Assembly: GCF_003994465.1 (NCBI RefSeq)
Contig: NZ_RZNX01000003.1
Span: forward strand, 234-64,233
Direction of reading: 5' to 3'
DNA from: Paenibacillus zeisoli
Lineage (GTDB): Bacteria; Bacillota; Bacilli; Paenibacillales; Paenibacillaceae
DNA length: 64,000 nt
Below the pieces are notes generated by a model that worked only from the letters and a program-made list of their open reading frames with translations, made no database searches and was not told where the DNA came from. How positions within the stretch are numbered: the first letter of the stretch is position 1; the number at the start of each line of letters is the position of its first letter. The translations under genes and the position numbers were made by a program. This document shows positions 17,104-23,249 of this stretch, one piece after another.

Positions 17104-17865
17104 CTACAGAACCCACATAAACGCTGTAATCATAACACTGACCAGCATCATAATTAGCCCCTTTTTCTTAAGCGGCACTTCTCTGAGAAAAGTCCTGTCC
17201 CGGTAAGCTCCGAAGCCTTTCGACTCCATTGCGCCCGCCGTCTGCTGAACCCTCCTGATCGCCGCAGTGAACATGGCTGCCAGATGTTTTTTTACCCGCT
17301 GCATTCGTCCTCTAAGGCCTCGTGCAGGCCGTCCTCCCCTTATTTCACGAGCAGCTGCCGCCACTCTACCTTCCGCTTCGAGCAGAGGCAGGAAAGTAAG
17401 CGCGATGGACACCCCGAATGCCAGTCGATACGGAACCCCCAACTTTTGTACCGTCATAATCACGAAATCCCCCGGATCTGTGGAGGCGATATAGATCATG
17501 GAAGAAAGGAACAAACAGATCATTCGCAGTGCTGCCGCACCCCCATCATATAATCCTCCAGTAGTCAGTTCGAGAGGCCCGATCGCTCCAAGAACCCGGC
17601 CGCCCGGAGCTGCAAAGGCCGTCAACAGGAACAGCGGCAGACTGAATCCGCCGATAAAAGTCAGGCGCCTCCGCAGCGATCCGAGCTTCATGCCTGCTCC
17701 GAGGCACGCTGCCGCCACCAGAAAGGCGAGCATGATAGCCAGCAGCAGCGGATTGTTCCAGTGCATCGCAAGCGCAGCCAGGCTGATCAGCGCAACCAGC
17801 TTGCTTAGCGGGTCAAACTTCTGGAGAACGAATCGGCTTCTTGCTCTTGTAATCCTCATACTCAC
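17104..17865 (-). CDS. ykoC: ECF transporter transmembrane (T) component YkoC
   Basis: 253 residues, CbiQ/EcfT family, with about five membrane segments and the coupling motif ARE(I)RG near AAAREIRGGRPARG. Couples the two ATPase domains of YkoD to YkoE. The GTG start overlaps the stop of the upstream acetyltransferase gene (TAGTG), with AGGAGGAGG in front, so the two are translationally coupled. Confidence 0.9.
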   Translation of the reverse strand: MSMRITRARSRFVLQKFDPLSKLVALISLAALAMHWNNPLLLAIMLAFLVAAACLGAGMKLGSLRRRLTFIGGFSLPLFLLTAFAAPGGRVLGAIGPLELTTGGLYDGGAAALRMICLFLSSMIYIASTDPGDFVIMTVQKLGVPYRLAFGVSIALTFLPLLEAEGRVAAAAREIRGGRPARGLRGRMQRVKKHLAAMFTAAIRRVQQTAGAMESKGFGAYRDRTFLREVPLKKKGLIMMLVSVMITAFMWVL

Positions 17866-18443
17866 TATTTCCTCCTCCTCTGCGCAAATTCTCTTCTCAG
17901 GAGTGCATACAAATGCAGATCAATATACCCTTCTTCCTGCTCATTCTGCTGGTACTCCCGCAGCAGCCCCTCCTCCTGGAAGCCGAGCTTGCTGAGCATT
18001 CTTCTAGAAGCGGCATTCTCTGGAAGTACAAGCGCTTCAATCCGGTTAAGCCCCATAACGGAATAGCCGAATTCCAGCATCGTCAGCAGCGCTTCGGGCA
18101 TATAGCCCCTGCCCCAGTAAGCAGTTCCAAGATCATAGCCGATCTCACCCCGATTGGCGCCGGCCAGCTGCCATACGTTAAACCCGCAGCTGCCGATTAG
18201 TGCTCCGGTTTCCTTCAGCTCAATTCCCCATCTAAGGGTGTCCTCAGTCTCGGACAAGCCATTAAGTAAGTTAATCATATCCAGTGTGTCCTGTACAGAT
18301 TCCAGTCTGGACATATTCAGATACCTGACTACCTCATCATCCCCCCAATACTTGAAGAGCTGGGGTGCATCGTTATCCTCCAGCTGCCTGAGCCGCAGAC
18401 GACTGCTTTCAAGTTCGGGAATGACTCCCCCGCATCTGTACAT
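17865..18443 (-). CDS. GNAT acetyltransferase, RimJ/RimL type
   Basis: 192 residues. N-terminal SSRLRLRQLEDNDAPQLFKY and the acetyl-CoA site GRGYMPEALLTML, with NRIEALVLPENAASRRMLSKLGF, are typical of RimJ/RimL-like acetyltransferases acting on N-terminal or other amines. First gene of the operon with ykoC, ykoE and ykoD by overlap, but no link to thiamine is evident from the protein itself. GGAGGAGAG precedes the ATG. Confidence 0.9.
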   Translation of the reverse strand: MYRCGGVIPELESSRLRLRQLEDNDAPQLFKYWGDDEVVRYLNMSRLESVQDTLDMINLLNGLSETEDTLRWGIELKETGALIGSCGFNVWQLAGANRGEIGYDLGTAYWGRGYMPEALLTMLEFGYSVMGLNRIEALVLPENAASRRMLSKLGFQEEGLLREYQQNEQEEGYIDLHLYALLRREFAQRRRK

Positions 18444-18620
18444 CTTAGTCTCTCCTCCTGTGAACCGGCCGTCCTGACCCGTTTACTTTAGAAAACCATA
18501 CTTTATCCATCTTAGTCAAAGCCTGCCTCAATTCGGGCAGCAATTTTCCAAGCGCGATTTTCTTGGTATCATTTAGGGGATATTATAATCATCAAGAACA
18601 AAGTTTGGAGGAGTCCCCTA

Positions 18621-19640
18621 ATGGTCTATACCATTTTGATTATTGTACTGTTGTTAATACTGCTTGCCGTGAGCGGCGTAACGCGATTTGGCTTCCGTCA
18701 GATTACACAGATGCGGGTTCAGACGGCCGAAGGGCTCTTTAACTTTATGGAGAAAACAGGAGTATTTACCCGCCAGAAATTTGAGGCTCTGGTCAAAAGG
18801 GAAGTCAGCGTTACCTCACACGATGGCCTTCTTCTGAACGGCCATGTGTTGGAATCACATCCAGGATCGAAACGCTGGGCTATCATCGTTCATGGATATA
18901 CGGCAGCTTTGGAGGTATCGGCTCAATTTGCTGGCATGTTCGAGGACAGGGACTTCAATATTCTGCTGGTGGATCAGCGTCGTCATGGCCGAAGCCAGGG
19001 CAGCTATACAACCTATGGTTACCAGGAGAAACACGATATTGAGGTATGGGTGAATTGGGTGCATAACCATTACGGGGAGGATGTCATTATTGGACTTCAT
19101 GGTCAGTCTCTTGGCGGCGGTACAGTTCTGGAATACTTAAGCATCGCCCATCCGAGTGTCAAATTCGTGATTGCCGACTGCCCCTATTCAGATTTGACAG
19201 AATTAATCCGTTATCAAATGACAGTCCTGAACAAGGTGCCTGCATTCCCGTTCTTGTCCTTGATTGATAACCGCCTTGAACGCAAGGCCGGATTCCGTCT
19301 GAACCAGGTCAGTCCCATTCGTGCGGTTCGCCAGAGTCTATTGCCCGTTCTGTTCATCCATGGCTCGGCAGATACTTACGTTCCTACTTACATGAGCAAG
19401 GATATGTATGAAGCCAAGCCTGGATTCAAGGAATTGCTAATCATTGAGGGAGCGGTTCATGCCAATGCCTATGGTGTGGATCCCGCCGCTTACACGAAAA
19501 AAGTGCACAGCTTTATCGATGAAGTTCTTGAAGGCGACTCATCGGCTGCAGCCGATCAGCCTGTCCTTCCCGAAGTCTCTACTGCTCCAGCTTCTGTTCC
19601 AGCTTCTGTTCCAGCTTCGGCTTCAACGTCACGTCATTAA
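18621..19640 (+). CDS. Membrane-anchored alpha/beta hydrolase
   Basis: 339 residues. One N-terminal membrane segment (about 3-22), then an alpha/beta hydrolase domain with HGYTA, nucleophile elbow GQSLGG, acid Asp in HGSADTYVP and His in GAVHANAYG. Similar to the YqkD/FrsA-like hydrolases of Bacillus; substrate unknown. The last 25 residues form an Ala/Ser/Val/Pro tail encoded by 12-bp repeats (TGTTCCAGCTTC), probably a disordered extension prone to length change. GGAGGAG is upstream of the ATG. Confidence 0.88.
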   Translation: MVYTILIIVLLLILLAVSGVTRFGFRQITQMRVQTAEGLFNFMEKTGVFTRQKFEALVKREVSVTSHDGLLLNGHVLESHPGSKRWAIIVHGYTAALEVSAQFAGMFEDRDFNILLVDQRRHGRSQGSYTTYGYQEKHDIEVWVNWVHNHYGEDVIIGLHGQSLGGGTVLEYLSIAHPSVKFVIADCPYSDLTELIRYQMTVLNKVPAFPFLSLIDNRLERKAGFRLNQVSPIRAVRQSLLPVLFIHGSADTYVPTYMSKDMYEAKPGFKELLIIEGAVHANAYGVDPAAYTKKVHSFIDEVLEGDSSAAADQPVLPEVSTAPASVPASVPASASTSRH

Positions 19641-19658
19641 AGCTTCCGTAACGTCTTA

Positions 19659-19699
19659 AAGCCGCCTTATGCTTGTCCGATTCAAGCGTAAGGCGGCTT
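19659..19699. terminator. Hairpin terminator
   Basis: AAGCCGCCTTATGCTTG (19659-19675) pairs with CAAGCGTAAGGCGGCTT (19683-19699), one mismatch. Lies between convergent genes. Confidence 0.75.
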
Positions 19700-19738
19700 A
19701 TATTCTCATATACAGGCATACAGCCATAATCTACTCCA

Positions 19739-19957
19739 CTACTCCACAGCATAACCGCTGACCATTTGATGTTGTGCCATAACGATATATTTATCCAGTC
19801 GCTGGCTGAGTTCGAGAACATGGGGGTTGGTGAAATCCCGTTCTCCCGCCAAAGCTGCGAGCTCATATCTAAGATTCTCTATAATCGTGAGAAGTTCCTC
19901 ATTGACTCTGCTGCCTTTTTTTGGTCGCTCATGCGGTTGATAAGCTTTGGATGCCAT
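19739..19957 (-). CDS. Spo0E-family aspartyl-phosphate phosphatase
   Basis: 72 residues. A small two-helix protein with LSQRLDKYIV, the signature (SxxLD) of Spo0E/YisI/YnzD phosphatases that dephosphorylate Spo0A~P and delay sporulation. Helix 1 is LLTIIENLRYELAALAGE. GAGAAGGTGAG precedes the ATG. A run of 17 G lies about 100 bp upstream of its start. Functional assignment rests on the motif and length. Confidence 0.85.
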   Translation of the reverse strand: MASKAYQPHERPKKGSRVNEELLTIIENLRYELAALAGERDFTNPHVLELSQRLDKYIVMAQHQMVSGYAVE

Positions 19958-20054
19958 ATTCTCACCTTCTCTCTTATCATTACTAAACTATCATACCTCA
20001 TGATGCCAAAAAAACATATTTTTCAAAAAACAAAAAAAATTAGGACACTTTGTC

Positions 20055-20071
20055 GGGGGGGGGGGGGGGGG
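20055..20071. repeat. Mononucleotide tract, 17 G
   Basis: An uninterrupted G17 run (C17 on the minus strand) between the aloP terminator and the Spo0E-like gene. Tracts of this length slip readily during replication and are also error-prone in sequencing. Confidence 0.9.
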
Positions 20072-20112
20072 CACTTTCTTAGATCTTGTTCATTCCCTGT
20101 GCCTTATATAAA

Positions 20113-20136
20113 TAAAAAAAGCACTCTTACGAGTGC
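20113..20136 (-). terminator. Terminator of the pro-peptide gene
   Basis: GCACTC (20121-20126) and GAGTGC (20131-20136), four-base loop; on the minus strand followed by TTTTTTTA. Confidence 0.85.
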
Positions 20137-20152
20137 TACTTGGACATCAATC

Positions 20153-20275
20153 CTAACCGCCAACACCATGGTTGAGCATATAAGGCTGAACGTCACCGTG
20201 AGAAGCTGGTGCTGCCGCTGCTGCGCCGCCAAAGACTCCTACAGCCAAGATTAGAGACAAAATAACCTTCTTCAT
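20153..20275 (-). CDS. aloP: AloP-type quorum-sensing pro-peptide
   Basis: 40 residues. N-terminal MKK, a hydrophobic core (VILSLILAVGVFGGAAAAA) and an Ala-rich signal-peptidase site, then a short tail ending YMLNHGVGG. It has a strong ribosome binding site (GGGGGAGGTG, 6 bases before ATG), its own promoter region and a terminator. It lies directly downstream, same strand, of an HTH/TPR receptor of RRNPP type. This arrangement, and a C-terminal xHGxGG, match the AloR/AloP systems described in Paenibacillus polymyxa, where the pro-peptide is exported, cleaved and re-imported to bind the receptor. The mature peptide is probably the last 6-9 residues. A second SHG in the middle of the tail is notable. 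Confidence 0.82.
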   Translation of the reverse strand: MKKVILSLILAVGVFGGAAAAAPASHGDVQPYMLNHGVGG

Positions 20276-20299
20276 TCTGCTCACCTCCCCCGTTTCAGA

Positions 20300-20415
20300 C
20301 ATTATACTTGCTTGTGTCGAAATAGTTATGTAGGCATCCTACAGGCAAATACTATTCTGGATAATATTCCCTGTTGAATCTATAATACTAGGGATCTTAT
20401 CTCCCTGTAAAGAAC
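20300..20415 (-). promoter_or_regulatory. Promoter and operator-like region of the pro-peptide gene
   Basis: A TATAAT (20300-20305) lies about 15 bp upstream of the ribosome binding site and has no good -35. A perfect palindrome TGTAGG-CAT-CCTACA (20328-20342) sits where the -35 would be, as at activator-dependent promoters. Further upstream are two related direct repeats read on the minus strand, ACAGGGAGATAAGATCC and ACAGGGAATATTATCC, and a second possible promoter, TTTACA-18-TATTAT. The likely controlling protein is the adjacent receptor. Confidence 0.55.
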
Positions 20416-20458
20416 TTTTAGCGAAGAATCTCTTCACGACCTAGAGTACTCATCTAAA

Positions 20459-20483
20459 TAAAAAAGCACTCTTGATAGAGTGC
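20459..20483 (-). terminator. Terminator of the receptor gene
   Basis: GCACTCT (20466-20472) pairs with AGAGTGC (20477-20483); T6 follows on the minus strand. Same stem as at 20121-20136, so the receptor and peptide genes end in near-copies of one terminator. Confidence 0.82.
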
Positions 20484-20507
20484 GGATAGAAGAACTATTT
20501 CAACTTG

Positions 20508-21902
20508 CTACACAATCTGGACACGGCGATCACTGAAGGGAGAGCTCTTCTCATTATTTCTTGCTTCCTCCATCATGAACTGGTACTCGATCTTATGCTG
20601 TTCAGATGCATAATTCCGGTAAGCCTCGAACAAAGTCACACACTGAATGACGTCTCTATCATTGTTCTGGATAAAAGCCAGCTTTAATGCAAATAAAATA
20701 TGAGCTGTTCCCTCTGCATATTGATTCTTTCTGAGGTGGTAGATAGCGAGCTGGTAACGATAGGAAAAATGCCTGTCCACCTCGATGGGATTAAGATTAT
20801 CGAACTTCTGAATGACCTGGGAGCACTGCTCGATAATGTGGTCGGCATAGAAGCCATATTTATTGGCAGATTCGATGATAGTCAGAAGACCCGGAAGCAT
20901 CTCCTGTGGATGCTCCTGCAGGAAATGGCAGTATGCGGGCAGAATATCGATATTCCCAGTGAGCATCTCCAGCGTATAGGCATTCGCCTGGGCCCAGACC
21001 TTGAATTTCTTGACTTCCATCCAGCCTATCTCATTCAAATTCTCGAACCAGCTTAGATCGGCATAGCCGGTGACGTATTTCTTCGCTTTATCATACAGTT
21101 CCTGCTTCTGAAGCGCGACCGTCTTCAGCAAATAACCCTGCCCATAATAGACAACTAGATGCCGCTCCGTCTCAAGAACTTCATTAGACTTCTCCCGCAC
21201 TTTCCGTCTCAACTGATCACGATACACCGCTTGGGCCAATGCTCTGAGCTCATCGGAGTACTTCTCCACTTCCTTCCACCTATGCAGCGTATAGCAGACA
21301 TTGGCAAGCTTCAGAAGGGCATCAAGCTGGTGGTTCTCCGGGAGTCTCTTGCGGAATGGCTCGAACCTGATTACTGCTTTCCAGTTCTCCTCTGCATCGG
21401 GACCCTGCTTCCCCATAAATAAACGGTACTGGCTGATGGCCAGACGTTCGGAATGACTGTCTTTCTCCATTTCGGCAACAGCTTCATGGAACAAGGCTGA
21501 CTCACTCAGACGGCCCTTCAAATATAGCTTCTCACCTATATCAAACAGGAGGCCAATGGACTTAGGAATTTCCAGCAGCCTTAAGATTGCAGCCTTCAGA
21601 CAGTCCTGTTTATTGAGCTCTGCACAGCGAATCAGATAAGGCTCCAGACGCCTTCGCGATACCTTTGTTCCCGAAAAACACTCATCCAGATATAAATGGT
21701 AGAACCACCCTTCCGGATATCCCAGCGTCTCTGTAATAATATCTAATTGTCTAATAGCTATAGGCTTTGGAGGAGTTCCGTGCAGGATTGCACTAAGACT
21801 GCCCCTGTTCATACCGGAAAGGTGGCCAAATGTGGTGAGTGTATAACCTGAGCTCGAAAGGTGATCCTCAATCTCCGAGCGAATTGAGTTCATAGACTCC
21901 AT
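20508..21902 (-). CDS. aloR: AloR-type RRNPP regulator (HTH plus TPR repeats)
   Basis: 464 residues. N-terminal XRE-like helix-turn-helix (about 10-60; FGHLSGMNRGSLSAILHG), then LGYPEGWFYHLYLDECF and a long all-helical region of TPR-like repeats to the C terminus. This is the build of RRNPP peptide-binding regulators, closest to the AloR receptors of Paenibacillus. It would bind the re-imported peptide of the downstream gene and switch DNA binding. ATG start has AGGAGG 6 bases upstream. A 230-bp regulatory region separates it from the pro-peptide gene. Confidence 0.85.
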   Translation of the reverse strand: MESMNSIRSEIEDHLSSSGYTLTTFGHLSGMNRGSLSAILHGTPPKPIAIRQLDIITETLGYPEGWFYHLYLDECFSGTKVSRRRLEPYLIRCAELNKQDCLKAAILRLLEIPKSIGLLFDIGEKLYLKGRLSESALFHEAVAEMEKDSHSERLAISQYRLFMGKQGPDAEENWKAVIRFEPFRKRLPENHQLDALLKLANVCYTLHRWKEVEKYSDELRALAQAVYRDQLRRKVREKSNEVLETERHLVVYYGQGYLLKTVALQKQELYDKAKKYVTGYADLSWFENLNEIGWMEVKKFKVWAQANAYTLEMLTGNIDILPAYCHFLQEHPQEMLPGLLTIIESANKYGFYADHIIEQCSQVIQKFDNLNPIEVDRHFSYRYQLAIYHLRKNQYAEGTAHILFALKLAFIQNNDRDVIQCVTLFEAYRNYASEQHKIEYQFMMEEARNNEKSSPFSDRRVQIV

Positions 21903-21973
21903 TCAGCACCTCCTAATCTATATTCATAATAGTAGCAAAATTACATATATTTAACAATTGGTTAATTAAAAGC

Positions 21974-22052
21974 AAAAAAAGCCACCCTATTAGTTATTCA
22001 CCGGATAAAATGGAAAATCCTTCTGAAATAAGTAATTGGGCCGCCTTTTTTT
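21974..22052. terminator. Large imperfect hairpin between A- and T-runs
   Basis: A7 plus GCCACCCTATTAGTTATT (21974 onward) is partly complementary to AATAAGTAATTGGGCCGCC plus T7 (22026-22052). It follows the stop of the 97-residue gene on the minus strand and precedes the aloR start region; a terminator is the simplest reading. Confidence 0.55.
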
Positions 22053-22081
22053 AATTATGTTAACACTCCGTAAGAATTGAA

Positions 22082-22375
22082 TTATCTTGACTGCTCCGCC
22101 TCGGGCTGAAGTACTTCGCTGCATAATTCATGCAGCACGACCTTGATCTCTTTCAACTCCTCAATTCCTGCACCGGTAATTGAGTATTGATCGTCGTGGG
22201 GAGTCAGGAAGTTCTCCTCGGTCAGTCTCTCAAGCTCCTGCTTCACTTCACGTTCTGCAACTTTGTAGCCATGCTTCTCAAGCAGCAGCAGCATGTCTCC
22301 CATATTAATATCTTCCATTCCAGCATTGTGGAGCATATGGATACGGATAAACAAATTTTGTACATCTGCGCGCAT
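22082..22375 (-). CDS. Small protein of unknown function, winged-helix-like
   Basis: 97 residues. Helices followed by LEKHGYKVAEREVKQELERLTEENFLTPHDDQYSITGAGIEELK, whose pattern (recognition-like helix, then YSITGAGIEEL wing) resembles small winged-helix or PadR-like domains. No family is recognised with confidence. GGAAGGAGAG lies before the ATG. Divergent from the GAF-domain reductase gene. Confidence 0.7.
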   Translation of the reverse strand: MRADVQNLFIRIHMLHNAGMEDINMGDMLLLLEKHGYKVAEREVKQELERLTEENFLTPHDDQYSITGAGIEELKEIKVVLHELCSEVLQPEAEQSR

Positions 22376-22566
22376 ATATTACTCTCCTTCCGGTGTAAGA
22401 TGTTCAGATTGTACTTACCCCCAAAGGCTCCCGAGGAAACACGTAACCCCCCTGATGCCTTACCAGGCCTCGATTCTCAGTTCCTAGTTCTCACTGATTG
22501 CCCTGTTGACATTCGGCGTGAAAAGGTCTCTAATTAAAACATTGATTCACCAAAGGAGGAACGCAT

Positions 22567-23055
22567 ATGTTTCAAGCAGATCAATATAATGGCACCCGCC
22601 ATGAACAATATGAGACTGTACTTAGTCAGCTGGGTGGACTCATTCACGGAGAACCCAACCTGATTGCCAATCTGGCTAATGCCTCTGCACTTCTTGGCCA
22701 ATTCCTTAAGGATGTGAACTGGGTTGGCTTCTACCTGTTCGATGGTACAGAGCTGGTGCTCGGCCCATTCCAGGGGCTTCCAGCCTGCATTCGCATCCCG
22801 CTTGGCCGGGGAGTATGCGGAACTTCCGCGCAGGAGCGGAGAACGCTCGTAGTGGAGGATGTGCACGCCTTCCCAGGCCATATTGCCTGTGATGCGGCTT
22901 CGAATAGCGAGATTGTCATTCCGGTCATTAAGAATGACCAGCTAATTGGCGTGCTGGATATCGACAGTCCACTTAAAGGAAGATTTGATGAACTGGACAA
23001 GGAGTACCTTGAGAAGTTCGTCCAGGTTCTTACCAAAGAGCTGGCAGCTATCTAA
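22567..23055 (+). CDS. Free methionine-(R)-sulfoxide reductase (GAF domain)
   Basis: 162 residues, YtsP/fRMsr family. Reduces free Met-R-sulfoxide. NWVGFYLFDGTELVLGPFQG, PLGRGVCGTSA and GHIACDAASNSEIVIP carry the conserved active-site cysteines, and VLDIDSP closes the fold. AAAGGAGGAA precedes the ATG. Followed by a strong terminator. Confidence 0.94.
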   Translation: MFQADQYNGTRHEQYETVLSQLGGLIHGEPNLIANLANASALLGQFLKDVNWVGFYLFDGTELVLGPFQGLPACIRIPLGRGVCGTSAQERRTLVVEDVHAFPGHIACDAASNSEIVIPVIKNDQLIGVLDIDSPLKGRFDELDKEYLEKFVQVLTKELAAI

Positions 23056-23065
23056 ACCTGCTCAA

Positions 23066-23117
23066 ATAAAAAAGGACATCAGCTTCATCCTATGTGGATG
23101 GGCTGATGTCCTTTTTG
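23066..23117 (+). terminator. Intrinsic terminator
   Basis: AAAAAGGACATCAGC pairs with GCTGATGTCCTTTTT, with a smaller CATCC/GGATG stem in the loop. Confidence 0.88.
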
Positions 23118-23137
23118 CAGCTGGTCACGCTGATTAT

Positions 23138-23182
23138 GCTGGTTTTGCTGGTTTTGCTGGTCTTGCTGGTCTTGCTGGTCTG
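23138..23182. repeat. 9-bp tandem repeat, five units
   Basis: GCTGGTTTT, GCTGGTTTT, GCTGGTCTT, GCTGGTCTT and GCTGGTCTG in succession between the reductase terminator and the mutS2 stop. No gene covers it; a variable-number repeat is likely. Confidence 0.85.
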
Positions 23183-23249
23183 CTGTCCAGCCCCCTATTG
23201 TTCACATCTCTTGGCCCCGAGCAGCTGCGATTAGCTCGCTCCGTACCTT

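Noticed and set aside
23056-23249. Gln-rich minus-strand reading of the 9-bp repeat as a small gene
   Set aside because: No start codon with a ribosome binding site, and the frames are short; treated as a simple repeat.
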